Of a stretch of 64,000 nt of DNA, positions 53,514 to 60,617 are shown piece after piece (within the stretch, counting starts at the first letter, position 1; each line of letters begins with the position of its first letter). Made by a program: the position numbers and the translations under genes. Location of the stretch: contig JAEZRC010000002.1 in the NCBI GenBank assembly GCA_023440965.1, forward strand, positions 124,001-188,000, read 5' to 3'. Source of the stretch: Bacillota bacterium (GTDB lineage: Bacteria; Bacillota; Clostridia; Oscillospirales; Ruminococcaceae). The notes below the pieces were generated by a model. The model did not search any database. It was not told where the DNA came from and saw only the letters and a list, made by a program, of their open reading frames with translations.

Positions 53514-53897
53514 ATGAAAATTGATATCAGATACAACTGCGATAAGCCAATGTATGAGCAGATAAAAGACGGAATAAAACAAGCTATTTACAGTGGTCAG
53601 TTGAAGAACAATGATGTGCTTCCTTCCGTCAGACAGCTTGCAAAGGATTTAAACGTCAGTATGATAACAACCAAAAGGGCTTATACCGACCTTGAATATG
53701 AAGGCTTTACTTACACCATATCAGGTAAAGGAACTTTTATTAAAATAGATAACATCAATGATATTCAGACTGCAAGACAAAATGAACTTATAAGTGAATT
53801 TGAATCTGTGACTGAAAAAATGAAGAAATCAGATGTAGAAAAAACTATCCTAATTAAAACAATTGATAAGGTTTATGGAGGAAATAACAATGAATAA
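53514..53897 (+). CDS. GntR-family regulator, YtrA subfamily
   Basis: 127 residues from the ATG at 53514 (RBS AGAAGGTG); an upstream in-frame ATG at 53463 lies inside the operator and is rejected. The wHTH motif has PMYEQIKDGIKQAIYSGQL, VLPSVRQLAKDLNVSMITTKRAYTDLEYEGF and the short YtrA-type C-terminal helices, with no large effector domain. YtrA regulators repress adjacent ABC transporter operons and respond to cell-wall stress. The palindrome in its own promoter and the coupled ATPase gene (8-base overlap) agree with this. Confidence 0.9.
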   Translation: MKIDIRYNCDKPMYEQIKDGIKQAIYSGQLKNNDVLPSVRQLAKDLNVSMITTKRAYTDLEYEGFTYTISGKGTFIKIDNINDIQTARQNELISEFESVTEKMKKSDVEKTILIKTIDKVYGGNNNE

Positions 53898-54744
53898 TAA
53901 TGCTCTTGAAATAAAAAATCTTTCAAAATCATTCAAGGATTTCACCTTGAATGATGTAACATTCTCTGTACCTAAAGGAACAGTAATGGGGCTTATCGGG
54001 CAGAATGGTGCAGGCAAAACGACAATAATCAAACTTATAATGAACATTATCGGTAAGGATTCAGGAAATATAAAAATTTTCGACATAGACAATGTTGAAA
54101 ATGAAGTTGAAGCTAAGAATAAAATTGGTTATGTCGCTGATGAAGATTATCTGTATGTGAATTCAAATCTTGCAAAGTGCAGGAAGGCTTTTAAGGTAAT
54201 GTTTGAAAAATGGAGTGATGAGACTTTTGATGAGTATGTTAAAAAGTTTGATTTGCCACTCAAGAAAAGATTCTATGAGTTTTCAAAGGGTATGAAAACA
54301 AAAGCAATGCTTGCACTCACTCTTGCACATCAGCCTGATTTTTTAATTCTTGATGAACCTACTGCCGGACTTGACCCTGTTGCAAGAATTGAAGTTCTTG
54401 ATATTCTTCGCGACTTTGTTTCAGACGGCGAAAAAGCTGTTTTATTCTCGACTCATCTTACAAGTGACCTTGATAAGATAGCAGATTACATTACACTTAT
54501 AATTGACGGAAATATAAAGGAATCAATGTCGATTGATTTAATTGAAGAAAAATATGCTGTTATCTCTGGAAGTAACGAAGGCTTTGCTTATAAGGAAGAT
54601 AAGTACATTGGAATTAGAAAAGGACAAAGCAATTCTGAGGCTCTTATTTTAAGAAAAGATTTAAATGATTTTGACAATGTTACTATAAATATACCAAATA
54701 TAGAACAGCTTTTGACTTATAATATTTGGGGGAAAGAAGAGTAA
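53890..54744 (+). CDS. ABC transporter ATP-binding protein, YtrB-like
   Basis: 284 residues from the ATG at 53890 with GGAGG 8 bases upstream; it overlaps the GntR gene by 8 bases. Walker A GQNGAGKTT, Walker B LILDEPTAGLDP and the H-loop STHL are present. The signature motif is degenerate, FSKGMKTKAMLALTLAHQP, as is usual for the YtrB/EcfA-like drug-export group (no LSGGQ). It is the ATPase for the membrane proteins encoded downstream. Confidence 0.92.
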   Translation: MNNNALEIKNLSKSFKDFTLNDVTFSVPKGTVMGLIGQNGAGKTTIIKLIMNIIGKDSGNIKIFDIDNVENEVEAKNKIGYVADEDYLYVNSNLAKCRKAFKVMFEKWSDETFDEYVKKFDLPLKKRFYEFSKGMKTKAMLALTLAHQPDFLILDEPTAGLDPVARIEVLDILRDFVSDGEKAVLFSTHLTSDLDKIADYITLIIDGNIKESMSIDLIEEKYAVISGSNEGFAYKEDKYIGIRKGQSNSEALILRKDLNDFDNVTINIPNIEQLLTYNIWGKEE

Positions 54745-54774
54745 TATTTGACAATATTTGTGGGAGAGGTTATA

Positions 54775-55518
54775 ATGTACAAAGATAAAGCTATAAGAAG
54801 AATTGCAAAATCGCATCGACATCTTATTGATGGCGACAGAAAATTTAGGTTTGAATATATATATTTTTTTACATTGTTGTTTTTTGATGTTTTTATAATT
54901 ATCTTTGGATTTATAAAATCAAAAGATAACGACAGAGGAGAGTATATTCTCGTGTCGCAAACTGCTATGTTTATGACTATTGCATATTACTCAGTTTCGA
55001 TGCTGACTGGATTTTCAACGAATTTTAAGCAAAGGAATGCCGTAAAAGGATCATCTTCATTAAATGATATGTTCGCACAGTTTCCAGTTACAAAAATTCA
55101 ATGTATGAAGTATTCTTTTAATAAATGGGCAAAGATATCTTTATTTTCAGCTGTTATCTGGAGTTTTGTAATTATTCAGAGTATGCTTTTAAAGCGTCCT
55201 TCACTATATAAAGGAGAAATTGGGTTTATTGTTGTTGCTATAATTTTAATGCAAACATATTTGTTGTATGTATATGTTTTTTCATATAAAGTAAAGATAA
55301 AAATAAGATCAGCATTATTATATATAATGATATTCTTTATCTTTTTTTATATGTTTATAGCATTGTTCTTATATAAAAATGATACAGTATATTTAATTAT
55401 TAAAGGATTTAAAGCTTTTTCAGGCCCCCTTGGATTAGCTTTCTTAAATATTAATATTCCACTTATGTACTTAATAGGAAAAATCTTTGTTTTCACAAAC
55501 AAAAAATCGGAGGCGTAG
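54775..55518 (+). CDS. ABC-2-type membrane protein (YtrC/D-like permease)
   Basis: 247 residues from the ATG at 54775 with GAGAGG upstream (a TTG at 54748 has no proper site). Five to six membrane helices follow a charged N-terminus (KAIRRIAKSHRHLIDGDRKFRF). No strong motif, but its position right after the ATPase and before another permease is the YtrBCD layout. The stop overlaps the RBS of a 40-codon gene. Confidence 0.8.
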   Translation: MYKDKAIRRIAKSHRHLIDGDRKFRFEYIYFFTLLFFDVFIIIFGFIKSKDNDRGEYILVSQTAMFMTIAYYSVSMLTGFSTNFKQRNAVKGSSSLNDMFAQFPVTKIQCMKYSFNKWAKISLFSAVIWSFVIIQSMLLKRPSLYKGEIGFIVVAIILMQTYLLYVYVFSYKVKIKIRSALLYIMIFFIFFYMFIALFLYKNDTVYLIIKGFKAFSGPLGLAFLNINIPLMYLIGKIFVFTNKKSEA

Positions 55519-55522
55519 TTTT

Positions 55523-55645
55523 ATGAATAAAATCAGAGTCTTTTTTAAAACCACTGGACTTGCAATTTTTGCTTTTATTTTTTCTATAGTTATTTTCATT
55601 ATGCTTTTCTTCTCAAAAATTTTTCGAAGAAAAAAAGCAGATTAA
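55523..55645 (+). CDS. Very short membrane protein of 40 residues in the GntR-ABC operon
   Basis: ATG at 55523 with GGAGG at 55509-55513, 9 bases upstream; the site overlaps the end of the previous permease gene. The sequence is one hydrophobic helix (about residues 12-30) flanked by basic ends (MNKIRVFFK and FRRKKAD), so both ends would be positive and the helix membrane-embedded. Real translation is supported by the site and operon position. It may be a small subunit or regulator of the transporter (inference). Confidence 0.62.
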   Translation: MNKIRVFFKTTGLAIFAFIFSIVIFIMLFFSKIFRRKKAD

Positions 55646-55672
55646 TTTCTTTTATTAAACAGGGGGACAGAT

Positions 55673-56320
55673 ATGAAAGCTTATTTAAAGCAATATAATC
55701 AGATATATAAAACCACAATTGTAAGTCGATTGTTTGCAGTTGTTTTTCTGCTTGGTATAGCAACAGGAATAATATATATATTGTTCAATAATGAAACTGA
55801 TGTGCTATCACTAACATTTCTTATGTCCTTTACGATGTTATGTGTTATTGTAAACCTATATGGAATTTCTCAGCTTCAACGTTATAATTATCTTAGTATT
55901 TTCCCAATAAAAACTGATATAAGACTTAAAGCGCTGTTCTTAACGGGAGAAAAATCTGTAATGGTTTTTTATTCATCAATTATTATAATATCATTATTTA
56001 AAGCTGATTTAAAAATAATTCTTCTTGAAGCGATTCTGATGTGCTTAATAATTAATATATGTTATATTACAACGGACGGAACAGACCGACGTAAGCAGGA
56101 ATTTAAAATAGTATCATTTATTGTTCTTACTTTTGGTTATGGACTATTCGGCGGTACCACAAGTGTTGTAATCAACAAAATAGTTGAGAGCAAAAATGAT
56201 ACCTTTATGACAATCATTATGTCATCAGTGTTAGGGGTATTGGTAATTGTATCAGTTATAAGCAGGCGCTTTTTTTACAAAAAGTTCAAAAGAAACATTT
56301 TGTGTATGAATAATAAATAA
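55673..56320 (+). CDS. Second membrane protein of the GntR-ABC operon
   Basis: 215 residues with RBS AGGGGGACA just before the ATG. About six membrane helices; the loop with DGTDRRKQEF is charged. It is not obviously related to a named family and is most simply the partner permease of the 54775-55518 protein. It is the last gene of the operon before a strong terminator. Confidence 0.75.
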   Translation: MKAYLKQYNQIYKTTIVSRLFAVVFLLGIATGIIYILFNNETDVLSLTFLMSFTMLCVIVNLYGISQLQRYNYLSIFPIKTDIRLKALFLTGEKSVMVFYSSIIIISLFKADLKIILLEAILMCLIINICYITTDGTDRRKQEFKIVSFIVLTFGYGLFGGTTSVVINKIVESKNDTFMTIIMSSVLGVLVIVSVISRRFFYKKFKRNILCMNNK

Positions 56321-56332
56321 TTTCAAACAAAC

Positions 56333-56365
56333 AAGGGACTGCTTAAATTGCAGTCCCTTATTTTT
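56333..56365 (+). terminator. Terminator of the GntR-ABC operon
   Basis: 10-bp stem AAGGGACTGC / GCAGTCCCTT with a 7-base loop and T run. Confidence 0.88.
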
Positions 56366-56522
56366 ATTTTATTTTGTTTTTCAATTCACAGCAGCTACTT
56401 TTGCTGCATCCATTGCATTTACCTGTACAACGTCCCTTTGTCTGTAAAATTATATTTTTAATTAACATATAAAAGGCAAATATAATGAGAGCAATGCAGA
56501 ATGCAATAATAATATATTTCAT
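56364..56522 (-). CDS. FeoB-associated Cys-rich membrane protein
   Basis: 52 residues: ATG at 56522, stop at 56364-56366, RBS AGGAG upstream. One membrane helix (about 3-22) is followed by a short Cys-rich tail with C32, C36, C39, C44 and C45 (GRCTGKCNGCSKSSCC). This is the size and pattern of the FeoB-associated family. It starts 8 bases after feoB on the same strand, so it is the third gene of the feo operon. It may hold iron or assist FeoB; no function is established. Confidence 0.83.
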   Translation of the reverse strand: MKYIIIAFCIALIIFAFYMLIKNIILQTKGRCTGKCNGCSKSSCCELKNKIK

Positions 56523-56530
56523 AAATTCTC

Positions 56531-58603
56531 CTATTTAATAAAAACTGATCCGATTTGATATACAAGCATTGAAATTAAATAAGCAATTCCTATCTGTATA
56601 CCAGCACTTGCGAATGCCCATTTCCAACTGCCCAATTCACGCTTGATTGTAACAAAAGCTGAAATACATGGTACATATAAGAGGCAGAACAGCATAAATG
56701 TGAATGCTGAAAGTGGTGTGAATACCCCTGAAAGAATTGACATGAGCTCCGTTTCATTTGAAACAGAATAGAGAACAAGCATTGATGATACGACAGCTTC
56801 CTTAGCAATCAGACCTGAAAGTATTGAAACTCCAGCCTGCCAGGTCCCGAAGCCGAGAGGAATAAGTACAGGTGCAATGAATGCGCCGATTATGCCAAAC
56901 ATACTTTGTGTGCTATCTGTAGCAACATTGAACGATGGCGTATAAGTCTGAAGTAACCATATAAGAACACTCATTGAGAAGATAATTGTTCCCGCTTTTA
57001 CGATAAAGCCTTTGCATTTTTCCCAGGTGTTTTTAATAATTGCTGATGGCATTGGCATACGATATGTAGGAAGTTCCATTACAAATGGAGCCATAGTTCC
57101 TTTAAAGACCGTTTTGTGTAAAATCAATCCTACAAGTATTGCGACAATAAAACCAATAAGGTACATGCTGAATACTACAAGTCCCTGATGCTGAGCAAAG
57201 AACAATCCAGCAAATAATGCGTAAATCGGCAGTTTCGCACCACAGGACATAAACGGTACAAGCATTATTGTAAGTCGTCTTTCGTTTATATTTTCGGTTG
57301 TTCTCGTTGCCATTACAGCAGGTGTTGTACAACCAAATCCCATAAGCATTGGTATGAAAGACTTTCCTGAAAGGCCAAGCCTTCTTAAAAACCTGTCTGT
57401 GATGAAAGCAGCTCTTGCCATATATCCGCTATCCTCAAGAAAGGACAAACATAGAAAAAGCAATGCAATCTGCGGCAAGAATGTCAATATTCCACCGACA
57501 CCGCTTATTACCGCATCAATTAATAGGCTGAACGTCCATTGAGGTGCATTTGCAGCAGTTAGAATTTTCTCTACGGAAGGGGAGAGCACGTTATTGAAAA
57601 GCTTATCAATAAGGTCAGAAAGATAACTTCCGACAGGACCGAACACGAGTGAAAACATACCAAGCATTATGAGCAGGAATATGGGTATAGCAAGGAATCT
57701 GTTCGTGACAAACATATCAATTTTGTCTGAAACCGTCAGCTTGTCAGCGTTTTTTCCTTTAATAACAGTTTTCTTTACAACATCTGAAATAAAAGTATAT
57801 CGTGCATCTGCAAGCATAGCCTCTCTGTCACCATATGATGAGGTTTTCTCGTATTTTGTTACAATTTCTTCAATCTGTTCAAGTTGTTTTTCATTGAGGT
57901 TAAGTGTGTCCTTTACAGTGTTATCACCCTCAAGGAGCTTCGCAGCAAAGTGTGCATAAGGTAATTCAAACTTACAGTTTCTAACAATAACAGAATATAT
58001 GCCATTTAGAGCATTCTGCGTATTTAGGTCATAATTAATTTCAGGCGGGATAGACTTTGCCTTGATAACCTCATGAACTTTTTCGATAACCTTATCAATA
58101 TTTTCATTTCGCCTTGCTGATATAGGAACAACTGGCATCCCAAGGAGCTTTGAAAGATAAATACAATCAATGTTTCCACCATTTGCCTTGACATCATCCA
58201 TCATATTTACGGCAAGCACCATTGGTTTGTTGAGTTCAATAAGCTGGACAGTGAGATAAAGATTACGCTCAATATTAGATCCATCAATAATATTTATTAT
58301 TGCATCAGGGCTTTCATTAATTATGTAATCTCCCGCAAGCTTTTCCTCCATAGAGTAAGGTGAAAGAGAATAAATACCGGGTAAATCAACAATATCAAAA
58401 TTTTTAATCTTTTGTTGATAATGACGAGAGTGATTTCCTCGATGTCTAAATTGACTATGTCTATGTCTATGAGCCATATGGCCTACGCTTTTCTCAACTG
58501 TAACACCAGCCCAGTTGCCTACATACTGGTTACTTCCGGTCAGGGCATTGAAAAGTGTTGTCTTTCCGCAGTTAGGATTTCCAACAAGTGCAATAGAATG
58601 CAT
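56531..58603 (-). CDS. feoB: Ferrous iron transport protein B
   Basis: 690 residues. The N-terminal G protein domain has G1 GNPNCGKT (8-15), switch I, G3 DLPG and G4 NMMD, then a GDI region and the Gate-motif membrane channel (about 290-690, including GFGCTTPAVMATRTT). It imports Fe2+. Between switch I and G3 there is a His/Arg-rich insertion (residues 42-61) with seven His that ordinary FeoB lacks. feoA ends with its TAA overlapping the feoB ATG (TAATG). Confidence 0.95.
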   Translation of the reverse strand: MHSIALVGNPNCGKTTLFNALTGSNQYVGNWAGVTVEKSVGHMAHRHRHSQFRHRGNHSRHYQQKIKNFDIVDLPGIYSLSPYSMEEKLAGDYIINESPDAIINIIDGSNIERNLYLTVQLIELNKPMVLAVNMMDDVKANGGNIDCIYLSKLLGMPVVPISARRNENIDKVIEKVHEVIKAKSIPPEINYDLNTQNALNGIYSVIVRNCKFELPYAHFAAKLLEGDNTVKDTLNLNEKQLEQIEEIVTKYEKTSSYGDREAMLADARYTFISDVVKKTVIKGKNADKLTVSDKIDMFVTNRFLAIPIFLLIMLGMFSLVFGPVGSYLSDLIDKLFNNVLSPSVEKILTAANAPQWTFSLLIDAVISGVGGILTFLPQIALLFLCLSFLEDSGYMARAAFITDRFLRRLGLSGKSFIPMLMGFGCTTPAVMATRTTENINERRLTIMLVPFMSCGAKLPIYALFAGLFFAQHQGLVVFSMYLIGFIVAILVGLILHKTVFKGTMAPFVMELPTYRMPMPSAIIKNTWEKCKGFIVKAGTIIFSMSVLIWLLQTYTPSFNVATDSTQSMFGIIGAFIAPVLIPLGFGTWQAGVSILSGLIAKEAVVSSMLVLYSVSNETELMSILSGVFTPLSAFTFMLFCLLYVPCISAFVTIKRELGSWKWAFASAGIQIGIAYLISMLVYQIGSVFIK

Positions 58604-58842
58604 TATTTCACATCCTTCGTAATAAATATATTTAGAGCTTCGCTTCTCCTTAGTGATAATTCGTATCCACGGAGATTTATTTCAATTGGATCCCCAAGAG
58701 GTGCTATTCTCTTCACTTTGATTTTAACTCCTGGAGTAATTCCCATATCGATAAGTTTTCTTTTTAACGCTCCCATACTGCCAAGAGCAGTGACAGTACA
58801 GCTTGAGCCGACTCGAACATCATTCAGAGTGTTTTGCTTCAT
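58603..58842 (-). CDS. feoA: Ferrous iron transport protein A
   Basis: 79 residues from the ATG at 58842, which has AAAGGTGAT upstream; an extra in-frame ATG at 58857 lies before that site. SH3-like FeoA fold: LNDVRVGSSCTVTALG, MGALKRKLIDMGITPGVKIKVKRIAPLGDPIEINLRGYELSLRRSEA. It is thought to assist FeoB. First gene of the feoA-feoB-FeoB-associated operon, behind operator-like repeats. Confidence 0.94.
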   Translation of the reverse strand: MKQNTLNDVRVGSSCTVTALGSMGALKRKLIDMGITPGVKIKVKRIAPLGDPIEINLRGYELSLRRSEALNIFITKDVK

Positions 58843-58859
58843 ATAATCACCTTTCATAA

Positions 58860-58877
58860 AGTTAGCATAAGCTAACT
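58860..58877 (-). promoter_or_regulatory. Operator-like palindrome 1 before feoA
   Basis: Perfect repeat AGTTAGC (58860-58866), ATAA spacer, GCTAACT (58871-58877). The centre lies 42 bases from that of palindrome 2. The motif is of the size and dyad symmetry used by DtxR/MntR/IdeR-type metal regulators. Confidence 0.7.
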
Positions 58878-58901
58878 ACTAATCAAAATTATTAATAGGC
58901 A

Positions 58902-58919
58902 AGTTACCTATCGCTAACT
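58902..58919 (-). promoter_or_regulatory. Operator-like palindrome 2 before feoA
   Basis: Repeat AGTTACC, TATC spacer, GCTAACT (one mismatch between arms). It directly follows the -10 element of the feo promoter and repeats palindrome 1. Confidence 0.7.
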
Positions 58920-58921
58920 AA

Positions 58922-58950
58922 ATAATATCATAAGATATTATTTTTGTCAA
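58922..58950 (-). promoter_or_regulatory. Strong promoter of the feo operon
   Basis: On the minus strand a consensus -35 TTGACA (58950-58945), exact 17-base spacer, -10 TATTAT (58927-58922). Palindrome 2 starts 2 bases downstream of the -10, so bound regulator would block transcription. Confidence 0.8.
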
Positions 58951-59036
58951 TACTATATTTATTATCTTTAAAACTATTAAATTTATATTCAAAAATATGA
59001 AAGCTTGTGTTTGAATATGAATTAGTTTAAGCATTA

Positions 59037-59062
59037 AAAAAGGGACAATTAAGTCCCTTTTT
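59037..59062 (-). terminator. Terminator of the PRPP synthetase gene (minus strand)
   Basis: 10-bp stem AAAAAGGGAC / GTCCCTTTTT with an AATTAA loop, just beyond the stop codon of the minus-strand gene. Confidence 0.85.
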
Positions 59063-59063
59063 A

Positions 59064-60200
59064 TTATCTTTTTTCAAGAAGCGCCTCGATTTTTTCGTGT
59101 GGATCAATGATATTACTGATTGAAGTATTGTGGTTGAGTGCTGAAATGAAGTACGCGATATACTTTGACATATCAACTTCATAGAACCATTCTCTTGATT
59201 TGAGAGCTTCTGTTCTGAATGTTAGGTTTGTGCCAAATACCCCATCAATTATTCCATCTTTATAAGCCTTATCAAATGTATCAAGACCATTTGTGAAAAT
59301 AGTATATGTTGCATATGAAAAGATTCTCTTAGCTTTTCTCTTTTTAAGTTCATAAGCAATATCAAGCATTGATTCACCTGAAGAAATAATATCGTCAGCG
59401 ATAAATACGTCTTTACCTTCAACACTGTTGCCGAGGTATTCATGTGCAACGATAGGGTTTCTTCCGTTAACAACTGTTGAGTAATCACGACGCTTGTAGA
59501 ACATACCAAGATCAACCCCAAGTACTGAAGCGTAGTACATATTTCTGCTGATAGCGCCTTCATCAGGACTAACAACCATAAAATGATCATTGTTAAGCTG
59601 AAGATCCTTAAGGTTTCTGAACATTGCCTTTAGAACCTGATATGATGGCATGATATTATCAAATCCCATGAGTGGAATAGCATTCTGAACTCGTGGATCA
59701 TGTGCATCAAATGTGACTATATTTGATACACCAGCAGTTTGAAGCTCCTGAAGTGCAACAGCACAGTCAAGTGATTCACGGTAGTTTCTTCTGTGCTGAC
59801 GACCGCCATACAGAAGTGGCATGATAATATTAATTCTACTTGCCTTACCACCCGCAGCCTGAATAATTCTTTTTAAGTCCTGATAGTGGTCATCAGGCGA
59901 CATTGCGTTTTCCTGACCAAAGAGCTTATATTTGCAGTTGTAATTACCAACATCACAGATAATGAAAAGATCATCTCCACGCACAGTCTGCTTGATAAGT
60001 GCCTTGCTGTCGCCAGACTGAAAACGAGGACAGCTTGTTTCAATAAGGAAAGTTTCATCTTTAAAACCACTTTGTGTTGACCAGTTAGTGAGGTATCTGT
60101 TGACTTTTTCACCAAGCTCAGCAGCCCCCTCCATTGCGATAATTCCAAGAGGGGCAACTCTTGTCTGTGGGTCGAATAACAACTTACTATTGATTTCCAT
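59064..60200 (-). CDS. prs: Ribose-phosphate pyrophosphokinase, long divergent form
   Basis: 378 residues from the ATG at 60200 (RBS GAAAGG); longer upstream in-frame ATGs have no site. The PRPP-binding loop is FIADDIISSGESML, preceded by DEGAISRNMYYASVLGVDLGMFYKRRDYSTVVNGRNPIVA; the N-terminal ATP half includes ITMPLLYGGRQHRR-like sequence (here NIIMPLLYGGRQHRR). It makes PRPP from ribose-5-phosphate and ATP for purine, pyrimidine, His and Trp synthesis. It is longer than the usual 310-320-residue Prs, with an extended N-terminus and C-terminus. Confidence 0.9.
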   Translation of the reverse strand: MEINSKLLFDPQTRVAPLGIIAMEGAAELGEKVNRYLTNWSTQSGFKDETFLIETSCPRFQSGDSKALIKQTVRGDDLFIICDVGNYNCKYKLFGQENAMSPDDHYQDLKRIIQAAGGKASRINIIMPLLYGGRQHRRNYRESLDCAVALQELQTAGVSNIVTFDAHDPRVQNAIPLMGFDNIMPSYQVLKAMFRNLKDLQLNNDHFMVVSPDEGAISRNMYYASVLGVDLGMFYKRRDYSTVVNGRNPIVAHEYLGNSVEGKDVFIADDIISSGESMLDIAYELKKRKAKRIFSYATYTIFTNGLDTFDKAYKDGIIDGVFGTNLTFRTEALKSREWFYEVDMSKYIAYFISALNHNTSISNIIDPHEKIEALLEKR

Positions 60201-60617
60201 AATATCATGCCTTTCTATTTTAAAAATACTTGATTTACTTAATAAAGCTCTTCTTTTCTTAGATATTATTATCTTCATAATAATATCAATAAAAAATAAG
60301 ATAACCATAAAGGTAACAAAGATAATTTGTGTTTTTCAATTCTTGTTAATTGCATTTTTAAGGTTAAAATCAAGAATTACACCCAAAAAAATATTAGAAT
60401 ATTTAAACCTTTAAGCAGACACATACAATTATAATGCATTGATTTTTATAATACAATACTTTTAGACAATATTATATGTTTTCTACAAAAATGTGCCTAA
60501 AAATATTTACTCATTTTAATTTACTGATAAATGTCATTATTGCTATTTAATCTTAAATGGGATATAATATTAATTTGAAAGTTAATATTTAGTTACATAA
60601 ATATGGGAGGGTTTTGA
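60201..60617. other. AT-rich intergenic region between the PRPP synthetase and murD
   Basis: 417 bases with very low GC. I see no convincing gene, tRNA or structured RNA. It holds the murD promoter at 60540-60568 and probably a minus-strand promoter for prs that I could not assign. Confidence 0.6.
60540..60568 (+). promoter_or_regulatory. Promoter before murD
   Basis: -35 TTGCTA (60540-60545), 17-base spacer, -10 TATAAT (60563-60568), about 50 bases before the ATG. Confidence 0.78.

Noticed and set aside
60088..60414. 108-residue frame antisense to the PRPP synthetase start
   Set aside because: It overlaps the prs start and upstream AT-rich spacer; the sequence is low-complexity hydrophobic with no ribosome site that I can support.
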